A program made the position numbers and the translations under genes. The notes under the pieces are model-generated. The model was not told the origin of the DNA, did not search any database, and saw only the letters and a list, made by a program, of their open reading frames with translations. DNA of 64,000 bases from Siphonodentalium dalli (Eukaryota; Mollusca; Scaphopoda; Gadilida; Siphonodentaliidae): NCBI GenBank assembly GCA_032622095.1, contig CP136065.1, forward strand, positions 64,215,094 through 64,279,093. Reading direction: 5' to 3'. Below, piece by piece: positions 1-13,231 of this stretch (positions within the stretch are counted from its first letter, which is position 1; each line of letters starts with the position of its first letter).

Positions 1-1020
1 CTGATATCGAGAAGCTCAATACGATCATTGTTATGTTCATCTTCTCATATGCATCCGCGAGGATTCATATAACTGCTTATGACATTTAAGATAGAGTCTT
101 GTGTCATGAATATGACTATATTTCAATTTCAAATGATGTTTCGTGTTTAGTTTCAGGTGTATATAGTAGTGGATTTGAACCTAGAGCAGCAATTTTAATA
201 AGCAGATTTTGTAAAAAATTGGGATCCTTTAATATAACTAGTTCCAAACATGTGTTGCGCCACGGATCAGGTATCGCCATTCTGTTCTGGTCACAAAATA
301 CCCAATTTAGTAGTTAGGTCCCAAAGTCGTGTGTAATGTTCGTGCTGTTGGATATAAATTGCCTGAGAAAGTAAGCATTTTTGATGAAAGTGGAGATTGC
401 ATGCAAGACAATGGTGAGCTGTAACAGGGGTCTATATTAATCAAGACTCACTCTAAAAGTGGCACGATAAAAGTAATACTCACGAAAAATCTAAACGTGT
501 CTGAAAATAAAATGAATTCTTTGGAGTACTTGGAACTGTATGCTTCTTTATAAGTCGAGAATGGACCTTCTGTTATCGAAACAGTCGCACCAACTCTGTA
601 TGTTTCTACAATAGAACACAAATTACACGTCCCGTGGAACACAACCAACTTCGATGGTATTACTCATGCAGCTTAAATATAGCAAATATATTTTTAATAA
701 TTTAGTCATATATTTGGTTACAGTATACTCATATGATATTACATATTCTCATGAGTTGTATACAATGAATACAAAATACGAAAATAAAATTTGTTTGCTT
801 AATGTCATTTATTTTATTCATGTAGCCCTCTTTATCTCAGAATGCCAACTCAAGACATATTATTACTTGGTCTCAATATTCGGTGATGTGTATCATCAGA
901 CAGTTTAACAAGCTTGCACATTCAGGTTTCAACTTTCAAAGTTGGATTTCAGATAGTGAAAGTGTCGTCATGAAACGGTAAATATATATGTGTACTCTCT
1001 ATATAGGATGGCATACAATA
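1..1020. other. unannotated AT-rich stretch
   Basis: I see no recognisable gene, RNA or repeat here. Open frames on both strands are below 90 codons, have no family motif and look like chance openings in AT-rich DNA. Confidence 0.5.
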
Positions 1021-1417
1021 CTATAAAGTTATTATACAATGTTGTGTACAGTATGTGTTTTTCTTGTACGAGTCCAGGTTGTGGTGAAAAGTCATTATGG
1101 ACGAGACACGCCAGTGTCGAGTCCAATATGATTTTTCACCACAACCTGGACGAGTACAAGAAAAACTCATACTGTACACAACATTGTATAATGACATTTT
1201 TATTATCCATCCGTATGTTTATCCAAATTTTGGAAATAAAACTTTTGTGGTTATTTTTGGTATTTGTCGTCACGGAGTCCAATATGAGAAGTCATATTGT
1301 ACAGCCGGGAGTCCAATATGACTTTCGGGAGTCCAATATGACTTTTTCCAGAACTGTCACGTGGCGGCTTTTGCTCAATCGGAAATGGTGTTAGTTAAGG
1401 GGTGGATAATAATATAG
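1021..1417 (+). mobile_element. Family C hairpin MITE, copy 1 (internally deleted)
   Basis: One of three copies of the same element (others at 10559-11137 minus and 61797-62358 plus). It starts CTATAAAGTTATTATA and ends near TTAGTTAAGGGGTGG followed by ATAATAATATAG, so the ends share only a weak inverted match. Positions 1031-1192 form a hairpin with arms of about 75 bp, centred on CAGTGTCGAGTCC; the arms contain CCAGGTTGTGGTGAAAAGT and its complement. The downstream part has several short direct copies of GGGAGTCCAATATGACTT. Compared with the other copies, this one lacks about 150-200 bp from the middle. No coding capacity. Type inferred from structure and copy number; superfamily unknown. 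Confidence 0.75.
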
Positions 1418-1889
1418 GATATCACCTTTTTTTTAGAAAATATTGACTGTTAACCTCATACGTTCATATAATTCATTTTCAATTTAAAGTCATAATATCA
1501 CTGTTACTGGTCCATTAACCCCTGATAATTATGTCAGTTTCAATGTTGAAGTTGGCCTCTGTGTGCTGTTTTATTTTTCTTTCTAATTCTTTGGGCAGTA
1601 TGAACTGGTTTGTTAAATGTTGCTCGTATTACTCATTGTTGAAGTGTATATTATTTGCTATCAGTTGAACAGCAACAGCTTTTATAGGTCGGTTTGTATT
1701 ATTTTTTCTAGTCATTTCGAAATACAATATTTCATCACGACATGAACTCTATCAATTCGAGAGTAGTAGTTTTGGATGACTCTAACTGCATGGATTTTGG
1801 CTAGTATTACTCGTGGTTTTCCATATTGCAACGAAATGACATGTTTATCTTGGCTAGGAACAATATGGGAGATATTTTCGAATTAGGAA

Positions 1890-2270
1890 AAAGTGGTTTT
1901 AAAGTGACGTGAAACACTTCGGTAGGGTGATCAAATAGAGACAGAGAATAATCTGGCTCAAAGTTGTTATTTTTAACGAATATTAATCCAAATTGCCCAC
2001 ACACACCGTTATTCTTATCTATTAATTAAATGCGATGACTCTCGATGGCGAAATCATTTGCGTTTGTTTAATGCCGATAGTTGCATCCCGAATCCAGATG
2101 TAAATATTTACAATTGAACGTAGTTCAGACAATGTTTTCTATCGGGTGGTATGATCGATTTCTTTGAATGCTACAGTCCTCCAGTTGACATAGTACATGA
2201 GTAATAACGTTTCAGTTTCACGCACCCGAATAAGTCCATACTATGTCTTTAAAAACAACAACTATCTGTT
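1890..2270 (+). repeat. Dispersed repeat family R, copy 1
   Basis: Diverged copies occur at about 15150-15560 (plus) and 53270-53660 (minus). Shared blocks include GTGATCAAATA, AGAATAATCTGGCTCA, ACACACACCGTTATTCTTAT and TTACAATTGAACGTAGTTCA followed by an ACAATGTTTTCTATCG block. No open frame is conserved between copies and no terminal repeats were found, so this is an old interspersed repeat of unknown class. Confidence 0.6.
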
Positions 2271-5036
2271 CATGCAGGTCGATAGACAGTTTGACAGGAA
2301 ATATTAAAAAACAACACTGCATTATCTAGACTATGAACCCAACTAGGGTATGCGCTCAGTATACCATCTGAAATCATGATTGTCTGCGAGAAAATAAATA
2401 AACATTTTTATTGCATATTTTAGTTTTTTTGTCAGCCTGACTTGGTTTATCTCATACTAGTGTGCTAGGCGCGGAGCCACCAAACCTGGCAGCGTGTTAC
2501 CTGGTCAGACAACCATATACCTATTTTGGTTACACATAAAAACAAATATGTTTTAACATGGGGTTTTTCCAATAACGATATATGATAATTGCGATCGTAA
2601 TTATTGATAGTAGGCTAATCTTTGGGCAGTGGCTAAAGGTGATAATATTGAGTGGACCGCAAACATGCTTAAGCGATGTTCTGTCTGACTCTTAATCAAA
2701 CATTATCACAGGCCCCGATTTAGAAGACAGACTTTAGAGGCCGTTCAGTCGTGTTTGATGAATTGTTCTCCTATCGCGACGGAACCACTCGACGGGTAGC
2801 GGATGGTGTTGCCATTAGATGTCATTGTTAATGGGGGCCAGAGTACAATTCTTGATCTCGAAGAGGCACGACACGCAGAACACACATTGATCTTGGTACA
2901 ATTCTCGTTTCGATGCGTTCTATCGTCCCATTGTACACCGCGATAAGGTGGCATATAACGGGATGAGTTAAAGGATTGTGATCCTGGAATCATGTCAGTA
3001 TTTTCTTTCAATATACCGATATGTATATTTAAAATGTTCATTTTGCTCATATAGTCTAAAATTTGGCTGCTAATTTTATTGTATAACGATTAAAATAAAT
3101 TCAGGATATTTTTCGTTGTAGACGAATTCATGTGATCGGCACGATCACATTATTGCCCTATCTTATCAGAAGGACAACCGGTGGAGGTATTTATTTATTT
3201 ATTTATTTTCCCCGGCTTATTTATGGTGCGATAGTTATGGGACCTGGTCATTGTGTTCTTAATTTGAAGGGCTTTCCGATAGTGGTTATACAATTGTATT
3301 ATTCAGGATCACAATCATTTAAGGGGATGGTAAAGTTTGGTAAAGATGACCGTCGAGAATTGCACCCTACCTCCAGGTGATCAACAATTACTCATCAGCC
3401 ATACAATTTAGAAACTTCAAATTTTTCACACATAATAATAAATAAATAAAAAAAGATATTTCCATTAGCAGAGAAATATTTAGCTGTTATAATTTATGTC
3501 CCCAACGGCATTTCTCCAGTTCCAATGGTTAACTTTTTTCACAAACTGAAAAGTCAAAATGATCCTATAAGTATCTGACAAGAGCCAAGGAGACATCATT
3601 TTGAGGAGAAACATGAACTTTCCCAGATATCCTGCCTGTAACAATAGTACTGTCATCCTGAATAATGAAAAAATGTCCTCCATTTGCATTGTTTACATTC
3701 TTAGGAACTATTTGTCTTGGTATGGGAGACATAATAGCCAAAGTTGCTACATCAAGGCTAGTTGATTTGGGTCTTCACATAGGCATTACATGTATACGAT
3801 GCAAATAGTAAACATTATAACTGGTAGTGCTATACTGCATGTACATGAAAATGAGAGAAATATAGCAACAGTGGGTCAGTGATGTATTCAGTCAGAAAAA
3901 TGATGCTTGCAAGTGGCGAACTGACTGATGTACTGAAGAAGGCATAGATCTCTGAACCAGTGTGATTTCAGGTGTGGCAAGATAATCACTGAAGCATTGA
4001 TCATGCCTATGTGCACTGATTGTAACTTGTTTCATATCTGATTGGATAAATCGAATGGTACAGGCAAAATTTTAGTGATTCCAGTGGCCAGCCATGCAAT
4101 GTTTTACCCCACGCTCTACCACTATTTTAAGAATTAATTATCTTTCAAATGTCTAATAACAACTCAATGTGACAAATTTTCCAAAGAATATTTACCTGGG
4201 TGCCTAACATAAAATAACTTGAACAATAGTAAAAAAAAACATGTATTCCTGAGAACAATATTTTGCGATAGCCGATACACATGGGCGGCCATGTTTACAA
4301 ACAACACCGTCTGGCAACTTGGATACGATTACGAATGATGAAAATCGATCTGTTTAGACAATCGCATGGCCGTCAAGCTTTTGATTATGCCATCAATATC
4401 TATGGGTTATAAGCTGTATGATTGTATCTGATAACGGACAATTTCTCGATTAATTTACCTTCAAATTTTATTAAACATATTTGTCTGCACACTGTTTTTC
4501 TTACAGTGAACCAAAGTAGAATTGACTGGAAGTGAGTCCGTCGGAAAAGATGACATTTTTCGTCGGAATATGGTACTTTTCTATTTATAAATTAGTTTTT
4601 ATATAGGCTATTTGAGTTCAGAATAATACAATATTCTGAAACATGTAATGTTTCTATTTATGTGATTTGCGTAATAATACAACATCTTTTAATCTCGCTT
4701 TCGACTATAGTGGTAATTCTAAAAATAGAATATCAAAATTTTCATCTATGAACAGCACTTAACTTCATAAATCACGGGTAATTAAGCAATGAAATTAATT
4801 CCAACCACTTAAACTGTAAGCATCGATTTCACATCATAAATTTGCCCGATTGAAGGATCGAATTGCTTTTGTTGTCGATTTTTCATGTACCTGCCACGAA
4901 TTAAAAACTGACAACAGCATGTGTTTACAATAGAAATGTGGCAACTGGTTAGCTAGGAAAACTGACACGTTTTAGCGGATGTTTTTCAAACGATACCGTG
5001 AACATAAATCTAAAGCGTTACTCCTTGGCTCTTACT
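2271..5036. other. unannotated stretch with minor simple repeats
   Basis: No gene recognised. There is a short ATTT tract near 3188-3208 and a small imperfect inverted repeat (about 25-bp arms around 2966-2990 and 3303-3327, containing GGATTGTGATCCT and its complement). A minus-strand frame of 101 codons (2745-3050) has a somewhat less AT-rich composition but no family motif, and I do not call it a gene. Confidence 0.4.
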
Positions 5037-6012
5037 GGTATGTCACTTATCATATGAGCTGCCTAATAATACAGTTTAATGGTATGTCACTTATCACAAT
5101 GGGCTGTTTAATGATACTGTTTAATGGTATGTCACTTATCACAATGGGCTGTTTAATGGTATGTCACTTATCATAATCGGCTGCCTAATGATACTGTTTA
5201 ATGGTATGTCACTTATCACAATGGGCTGTTTAATGATGCTGTTTAATGGTATGTCACTTATCATAATCGGCTGCCTAATGATACTGTTTAATGGTATGTC
5301 ACTTATAACAATGGGCTGTTTAATGATGCTGTTTAATGGTATGCCACTTATCATAATCGGCTGCCTAATGATACTGTTTAATGGTATGTCACTTATCATA
5401 ATGGGCTGCCTAATGATACTGTTTAATGGTATGTCACTTATCACAATGGGCTGTTTAATGATGCTGTTTAATGGTATGTCACTTATCATAATCGGCTGCC
5501 TAATGATACTGTTTAATGGTATGTCACTGATCATAATCGGCTGCCTAATGATACTGTTTAATGGTATGTCACTTATCATAATCGGCTGCCTAATGATACT
5601 GTTTAATGGTATGTCACTTATCATAATGGGCTGCCTAATGATACTGTTTAATGGTATGTCACTTATCACAATGAGCTGCCTAATGATACTGTTTAATGGT
5701 ATGTCACTTATCATAATGAGCTGCCTAATGATACTGTTTAATGGCATGTAACTGATCATAATGAGCTGCCTAATGATACTGTTTAATGGTATGTCACTTA
5801 TCATAATGAGCTGCCTAATGATACTGTTTAATGGTATTTCACTTATCACAATGGGTTGTTTAATGATACTGTTTAATGGTATGTAACTGATCATAATGGG
5901 CTGCCTAATGATACTGTTTAATGGTATGTCACTTATCATAATGAGCTGCCTAATGATACTGTTTAATGGCATGTAACTGATCATAATGGGCTGCCTAGTG
6001 ATGCTGTTGAAG
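5037..6012. repeat. 45-bp minisatellite, 22 units
   Basis: Direct tandem repeats with unit start GGTATGTCACTTATCATAAT and unit end ATGATACTGTTTAAT. Nineteen 45-bp units run from 5158 to 6012, preceded by units of 44, 45 and 32 bp (the 32-bp unit lacks 13 bp at its end). Two variants, one with CGGCTGCCTAATGATACT and one with GGGCTGTTTAATGATGCT, alternate in the first part, giving a 90-bp dimer pattern between about 5158 and 5470. Because 45 is a multiple of three, frames stay open on both strands for hundreds of codons (plus strand MSLIIIGCLMILFNG repeats; minus strand open across the array). These are a by-product of the unit length rather than evidence for a protein. Confidence 0.95.
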
Positions 6013-7579
6013 TTATAGTTTTTCACATTTGAATGCCAAAACAATGCCATAGTATTGCAGATATACTCGGTTTCAAAGTCAATTTTCTGGTACAAAAAGC
6101 TTTTTAAGGCACATCTATTGGTGGCACCCCTTTAACAATATATGCTCTACAAATTATCTCTATTATGTTATATATGTTTCTGTCTGCTTTTAAAACAAAA
6201 TGCCAGTTTTGTCAGCCCGTTTCCAGACATTTTTCATGAAACAGACTTTTCCATCCCCTTAATTGTTGGTCAATGAGACGTTTGATTCCATATTTGATTG
6301 AGCATTCCCATACATGCATGTATATAGAATATCACTAACTCATAAAGTTATAAACAAGTACTAGTATAATCATATAAAAACAATGGATGCACAATTGGGA
6401 TCGGAGCACAGGTTATTTCAACTTGATATACGCTCCTCTCCCCTAGAATAAAGCGAAAACTGAAATTAAGTGTGGCTTGTTTAATATTGATCATATATAT
6501 ATATATTTATAAATATACAAAGTTGTTTCAGGTTGGTTGAGGAGAAATGATAAAAGTATTGAAGCGGCATACCAAGTGGGCAGGTATTATGTGATTGTAT
6601 AGCATCATCTGCTTTATAAGCGCTCTATTCCAATGAATATTTCTCAATAACATTCACTTTAGAAAAAACCTTATAATTAGTGGTGTGTTATAAGGTTAGG
6701 AAAAGTTAACTCCTCTATGAAGATGAAGTTTGATTGATAGTATTATTATCGGCGGGTGGTGGAATGTGGACTGTGGGATTGCTAGTTATGTATTGTGATG
6801 GTGTTTACAAAGATAATCCTCCTTGTTCGATGTGAGCTCTTGATGAAGTAACCCTTAATGGTTACTATTCGATTATCGGTTTATTGTTGTATGATAACCG
6901 ATAAACCAAGTAGCGATGCGATAATTATCAACAGTTAACTTCTTTCAGATCACAAATCGTCCAAATGCCGATTGTCGAACTACAAGACTCTATGTTGCAG
7001 AAACTGATATATTTTGGAAATTTTTAATAGAATTTGGCAAACATTATTTTCATTTTGGCAAAACGTTTGGCAAAAGTAAATGTCGGGCCTGTGTTTGACA
7101 ATGACTTCAATTTAATGGTTAATGAGCATACGTTTATAGAACGAACCTTTGAAGTGAAGGAGTTCTGTGACGACACTCGATGGAGGCACATCATCTGTAA
7201 GAGAAAGAATACAATTCCATTATCAAACTCCATAGATATAGATATAGAAATATAGAACCCACATACTAGTACCAAGGCGGTGACAGATTAAAAAAGGAAG
7301 TATGACTGGTGCGCTCTGGTAGAGAGTGTCACATTATGCATATGATATCCGCACTCACCCACATGGTGGTTTGCGCTCCAAAGTGCAATCTTTTTCCCGG
7401 CATCGAAATAGGTCGATTAATACATTTGTATGAACTGCCATACATTGTATGCAATATACCTACATTGTACACTAGTACGGCTGATCTAGCACTACGATAG
7501 TTTATGCACTGTTCCGTATGCATGGCGGTGAGATGTTATTTTTTGTAATAAAAAAAACAAAAAAACAACATGCATACAG
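6013..7579. other. unannotated stretch
   Basis: No gene or repeat family recognised. Features seen are a TA-rich tract near 6495-6510 and a 9-bp-arm hairpin, TTATCGGTT with AACCGATAA, at about 6873-6904. Confidence 0.4.
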
Positions 7580-7930
7580 TTACGGTACACTAAATCAGGT
7601 CATTTATGGGACCATCTCCTATTATACTCAGCATAATAATGATATGCAACTGATGAATTAATTTGAGCGATGGATGAGTTCAAAATACACTCATTTACTT
7701 TATACGAAGGATACAAACAACATGATAATTATAATGCTAATGAGTTTATGACTCGAGTCATAAACTCATTTTTATTAAAATTACCATGTTGTTTACATCA
7801 TTCATAGATCACATGAGTGTATTTTGCACTCAACCATGACTCAAATACATTCATTTGTTGCATATATGCTGTTCAGTATACATGTAATAGGAGATGGTCC
7901 ATATATAGCCGGGTTTAGTGTACAGTACCC
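7580..7930. mobile_element. Foldback MITE family D, copy 1
   Basis: The whole segment is an imperfect inverted repeat with arms of about 165 bp around a centre containing ATGAGTTTATGACTCGAGTC and its complement (about 7740-7770). Outer ends contain GGTACACTAAATC on the left and GTTTAGTGTACAGTACCCC on the right. A second copy lies at 59408-59744 with the same arms (CATCTCCTTTTATACTCA, AACAACATGGTA) but a different centre. No coding capacity. Two independent copies with matching ends support a mobile element; target duplication is unclear. Confidence 0.75.
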
Positions 7931-8168
7931 CTTTACTCGTTCCTGGCGGCATCATTTGGTTGAAAATAGTAAAACAGAATGATGAAATGATGAAAGAAGT
8001 TGGTACATGTATACTGGAAATTTGTTTGATGTAATTCTTGACCATATGTCCATTGTCCACTTATTGTCTCCGTTGAAATACATGCATGATGATACATACA
8101 TCACCACGTGTGCGTATATTAATCCTCCAATACACAAGGGATACAAATTCCCCCAAGGAAGATACTAA

Positions 8169-9044
8169 TCTATTATATATTTTGAAAGATCTGTGTGTGT
8201 ATGTGTTTGTTTGTGTGTGTGTTTGTTTGTGTGTGTGTTTGAAATCGATGGACTCCAAAACGACTAAGCCAATTTCGATGAAATTTGGTATTTTAAGGTA
8301 TTTTCGGCCGGAGACGAACATAGGCATATTTATTTGTCCGTGCGAGGTCAACTTTTCACGTGCGGAGGTCAAATCTATTTTTACGCCGTTTTTGCGCTAA
8401 TATATTTCAGTTCGGTGCTCACAAATCGATTCGATATAGCGCGAATAATAAATTGCCAGTCATATAATTTGCACGGTTAGAATCTGTGTGGCTTCATCTT
8501 TCCAACGATATATAATATGTATGTATCCGTTTTAGTTATCTGCCTCAATTATTAGGTACAAGTGGTACGATGCTTTTATCAGGATAAAATCAATGCGTAA
8601 TTTCTATGACGTCGTCAGAGGTCATAAAGTTAGATTACGTTAACTCTCACCCTGCCGATGCATTTGACTGTGTCGCGTTAACTCATCACCGGCCGAGGTA
8701 TCCGCAAATGACATTGGGCTATATATCTCGGAAACGGGTGTAGCTATCGACTTGAAATTTGGTTTGTGAATGTATCTTGCCCCGGATACGAATTTTATCG
8801 GGTCGCCGAGCACGCGCGACGCCAGCTTCGCGCATGCGCAGACGAGATCTCGGAAACGGGTTGAGATATTGACTTTAAATTTGGTATGTGAATGTATCTT
8901 GCCCCGGATACGAATTTTATCGGGTCGCCGAGCACGTGCGACACCAGCTTCGCGCATGCGCAGACCAGATCTACGAAACGGGTGGAGCAATCGACTTGAA
9001 ATTTGGTTTTTAAATAGCCCGGACGAAGTCGGGTCACCTTCTAG
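8169..9044 (+). mobile_element. Non-autonomous Helitron, copy H1
   Basis: The left end is TCTATTATATATTTTGA preceded by A (8168), and the right end is CTAG (9041-9044) followed by T (9045), matching Helitron insertion between A and T. Just before the right end is a short hairpin, CCCGGACGAAGTCGGG, then TCACCTTCTAG. This combination (5' TC, 3' hairpin, CTAG, no terminal inverted repeats, no target duplication) is the Helitron signature. Inside are a TG-rich tract (8187-8243) and a 123-bp tandem repeat. No Rep/helicase frame is present, so it depends on an absent autonomous partner. Open frames within it are not coding. Confidence 0.85.
8724..9014 (+). repeat. 123-bp tandem repeat inside Helitron H1
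   Basis: Units begin ATCTCGGAAACGGGT at 8724 and 8847, with a partial third unit at 8969. Each carries GACTTGAAATTTGG (or TTTAAATTTGG), CCCCGGATACGAATTTTATC and GCTTCGCGCATGCGCAGA. Units are CpG-rich compared with the surrounding DNA. Confidence 0.9.
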
Positions 9045-9111
9045 TAGTATATATAATAGACATGTAGTATGAATGCAATGTTATCCACAAAACACACTTT
9101 GTCGAGCGTTT

Positions 9112-9366
9112 GTTTATATACAGCAAATAAAGAGTGGCCGATAAGCAAAACACTCAACACCGTGGTGATTTTCTGGGGGGGGGGGGGGGGGTGATTCACG
9201 GTGACACATTCAACACAGAACTCTTGAGTGGCGAGTATAGCGGGCGCTCTACCAGTATGTTGTAAAAAAAACATGGTGGAGATTTTGATGTTCAGCGAGT
9301 GGGGTCTCCCCGGTGTTAAGTGTTTTGATTATCGCACACTATTTGCTTATTGTACTGTATCATAAT
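9112..9366. mobile_element. Short inverted-repeat element with poly-G centre
   Basis: Left arm (about 9123-9164) contains AAAACACTCAACACCG; right arm (about 9310-9352) contains CGGTGTTAAGTGTTTT. Arms are about 40 bp with mismatches. Between them is a run of 17 G residues (9175-9191). Only one copy is seen, so the exact ends and class are unknown. Confidence 0.5.
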
Positions 9367-10160
9367 ATGGCTTTTGTGTACTAAAACACACCGTACGATC
9401 TTGATAATAACATAATACTTACGCGATATTTATGATTGGTGCAAGAACACCATATGTCAATATTTGAATATTCTTTGTGTTTATGACGGGTTTGGTGGAT
9501 TTTTATAAACAGTATTTATTCCATGAATAATACTACAATATAAATAACATCAGAATTGGTATATAGCGTCATGGACCGGATTCGACAAACCGCGTGTGGG
9601 CTCATGTGAATTGTTTCCGGGAGTCAATTTTATCCATACCACATATCAAGAGATTGGTGGTATATATGTCGTATACGATATAGTAAATTAATTCAGATAT
9701 TACCGTCGTTTCGTGTAGCCACTTATTGCTCTCGCGAGATGGGTTTGGTCAATGTCCGTCAGATAATAGCATTGTATAACTGTGTATATAACATAAGGAA
9801 GAAATATGTTGGCTATGTATAGCTAGTGATGGTGTAACTCTTCCCTGTGTTTTCTGTATTGACTCGGAGATGTAGAATACCATTTTGAGTCGCAAAGACG
9901 TCCATTATATTTCTTTTCGTTCTTTCCATTTCTTTTCGTTAACTTGTTATTAATAAATTATCTGATAAATACATATAAGTGAGACATAATTATATAGGTG
10001 GGTCTTTTGGTTCTATTTTGTATGGAAACAATAATAACGCATCACGTTCGAAAGAGTTTCATACAATTGTTGCTGCCGAAAATGCAGATGGGAAGATAGA
10101 TCATCAGTAATGTATAATGATAATACGGTATAAGTCTTAGTTAAGAAAAAGACATTTTAA
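9367..10160. other. unannotated stretch with a faint foldback-arm relic
   Basis: Around 9418-9510 the text (TATTTATGATTGGTGCAAG ... TTCTTTGTGTTTATG) resembles the right arm of the 25021-27872 foldback element near 27725-27800, suggesting an old fragment. Nothing else recognised. Confidence 0.35.
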
Positions 10161-10490
10161 CGGTGATGATGATTATGACGATGATAATGTTGATGATGAT
10201 GATGTTGATTGTTATGTTGATGATGATGATGATGATGATGATGAAGATGATGTTAAATATGAGGAAGATGATAATGACGGTGGCGACGAACACGACGACG
10301 ATGATGATGATGATGATGATTATGATGACGGCGACGACGATGATGATGATGATAATGATGATGTTGATGATGCTGATGATGATGATGACGATGATAACGG
10401 TGACGATGATGATGATGATGATAATGATGATGATGATGACAATGTTGTTATGGGTGATGACAATGTTGTTATGGGTGATGATGATTTTGC
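10161..10490. repeat. GAT-rich microsatellite
   Basis: About 330 bp of imperfect (GAT)n, interrupted by GAC, GTT, AAT and similar triplets. The methionine-rich plus-strand frame it creates is a low-complexity by-product. Confidence 0.95.
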
Positions 10491-10558
10491 TGACTAACGG
10501 TTAAGTATAATATAGCGACCAAAGCCAGCTTCAGTCTACTTCATACTATACTTATCAA

Positions 10559-11137
10559 CTATATTATTATCCATCCCTTAACTAACACTATTTCTGATTG
10601 GGCAAAAGTCGTCACATGATAATCTGGGGAAAATTCATATTGGACTCCCGAAAGTCATATTGGACTCACACGAGTCCATTATGACTTTTTTATCGGGACT
10701 CTGTGACATCTCGAAGTAACTATATTTGCCAAATGAATCGGTGAAATTGTGATGCACTCGCAATACTCTGGTGGATTTAGCAGACGTTTCACTTCTGCGT
10801 TGAGTTTTTTTTTCACTTCCGCGTTTACTGTTACAAATCATGCTTTCTGGTGATCAAATACAGGCTTTTATAGAGAATCAAGTGCCGACAAATACCAAAA
10901 ATAACCACAAAAGTCTTATTCCCAAAATTTGGATAAACATACAGATGGAAAATAAAAATGTCAATATACAATGTTGTGTAAGGATGTGTTTTTCTTGTAC
11001 TCGTCCAGGTTGTGGTGAAAAGCCATATTGGACTCGACACTTCTCACCACAACCTGGACGAGTACAAGAAAAACACATACTCGATACTGGGTGTCTCGTC
11101 CAATATGACTTTTCACCATTTTATAATAACTTTATAC
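10559..11137 (-). mobile_element. Family C hairpin MITE, copy 2
   Basis: Reverse-complement copy of the family at 1021 and 61797. It reads CTATATTATTATCCATCCC at its left edge and TATAATAACTTTATA at its right. It keeps the middle section missing from copy 1 (containing CTGCTAAATCCACCAGAG on the minus strand). The hairpin region (10980-11110) is rearranged compared with copies 1 and 3: an extra inverted segment with GTGTTTTTCTTGTAC lies on the distal side. No coding capacity. Confidence 0.75.
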
Positions 11138-13231
11138 TATATTTTAATAGCGTTCATGTTTATGGCGGTTTTAATGGATGTGACTATTTTGACAGCATTA
11201 ACCATGTGCGAAGGCCATTCGTATCTTAAAGCGTTTAGGTCTCGTCAATCTCTTCATCCCAAAACCACAACCTGCCGCAATAATTTGCTTACATATCGGT
11301 CTAGACAATTCAATATGACTGTGGTGTGACTGTGAGCCATAGCAAGTGTCGGTATAGTGAATTTGTATCAAAGATTCCATGTTTATATAATTCGGGAATA
11401 ACACACCAGTTCAATCTAATTGGAACATCAAAGCCAGCGCGATATCGACAAACGGAGAATGTCATGCCATGGATATAGCTGTCTTCTTTTGTTGCCAATT
11501 TATATTTAAATATCGTGTTGCATTTGCTCAATGAAGGATATATGTAGACCAAGGGCGCTCGAAATCAAGCAAAATCCAGCTCGAATAATTGACATGGCTT
11601 TCATTCGATTAAAATGATCCCACCAAACACCCAAATATTACATATTTATATCTGGAATGTTTATTTGTATTAGCACATAAAGATGGCTGTTAATTTTTCT
11701 ATATTTGGTTTCATATGATACGATATTTTTGTACATTTTTACACAGCTCTGTCATTAACTTTAAGATGCATTGATTGTTAAACTTATCATCTTGATATTT
11801 CCCACCAGTAAATAGGAATCCTTCTGCACTTGTATTATAATTCCGCCTGTCTATTGTCTGCTTATATATATCCTGAAAGTCCATCCAGATGAATAATAGA
11901 TCATGCTAATGCATACGTTTATAATTGGAGAATCCATTCAGTAAATATTAATGGTTAATGCTATAACGAGGTCGATATTTGTCATGTTTTCTTGCTGAAA
12001 TGACATGCAAATCGATCACTTGCGACTGGTGTGTGATTGATAAGCCACTTTTGAGACGTATGTCCATGCGAATCGACCAGCGGTCATTTCGGCTACCTCT
12101 TCAGAGGGATTGTTTCATCTATCTGTTGATCTCGTAATTACTGAATGGGATTCAGAGGTCTTTATGAACCTCTCCGTGGGGACATCATTCCGAATCGCCA
12201 TTAATGGCTAGACACCCCGTACGACACAACCGATAGCTCCTTCCGACCGGAACATGTAAAAGTATTTCTGCTCTGAAAGCGGTTGTATTTGGATGGCATT
12301 GCATGCATCATGTAGCTCGTAGAACACCAATTTGTATACGCCCGTTTGTAAAAAAAAAACAACAACAAAACGGGACGAATATATTATTGGTCCGTCCGTT
12401 CGCTTTTATTTTCGTTTCTGGACAAGGGGGTGGGGGTGTCAGGGAAAAATTTGCAGACACAGGGCTGATTTTTGTTTCAGCACTCCGGGTACCCACCATC
12501 CCCAAACTCACAATTTCAATTGACTTTACCAAGCTGTTATATACTCTTTTGGTATATTGCACTGTTCCATTTCCTCACTCATTTTAAATCCATATCTACT
12601 ATCCACTATGATGCTGCCTAGATACATTTGGAAATCAGTATAGGAAGTTCAAACTTGAATGAATAAAATCACAGCATATGTCCAAACAGCTGGTCAAAAT
12701 TAATTTATCCTCATAATTCAGCGTGATTGAATATATATAAGCTTCTCATATGTTTAGGCGTGCACACATGTATGTACAGTATAATATATCTGAAGATTCG
12801 AATATACCTAAATAACCAGAATATAACATCAATAAATGTGATGATGGTTTGCAGAGATGTCCTAGCCAAAATTATTGTTGTTGAATGTTGTTTTTCATCA
12901 GGTCCAGCACATCTACTAAACGGGCTGAATATCTCAATCGTGATTAATGTGCCCGAGGGACGTAATTCAACATAAACAACCCCACTTATAATTGCATACA
13001 AACGATGACGGCAAAAATATGTGACTGCGAAATTGGGTGACATAAATTGCACAGCACACCCCTTGCTGCTAATTATAAAATAAATGACGTTGCTAACTGC
13101 TGAATTTCCTATGTTACGACGTCGGAGCCGATATGAAGGTCTGCCGCGGTCAACCGGGGAGTAGTTATATCAACATGTCGTGTTAAAAGGGTTCGTAAAC
13201 AAGTTGAAGTTGAAATTGCAAAATACGTATA
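11138..13231. other. unannotated stretch
   Basis: No gene or repeat family recognised. It includes an A-rich tract near 12349-12368 and a G-rich patch near 12425-12440. Open frames below 115 codons on both strands show no motif. Confidence 0.4.

Noticed and set aside
2745-3050. 101-codon minus frame with less AT-rich composition
   Set aside because: No motif, no splice or neighbour support; left as unannotated.
5139-6095. 318-codon minus-strand frame and 196-codon plus-strand frame
   Set aside because: Both lie in the 45-bp minisatellite; a period divisible by three keeps frames open without selection.
8086-8400. 104-codon frame with VCVCVC stretch
   Set aside because: Covers the TG-rich tract inside Helitron H1; no protein motif.
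10163-10504. Methionine-rich protein of 113 codons
   Set aside because: Pure translation of the GAT microsatellite.
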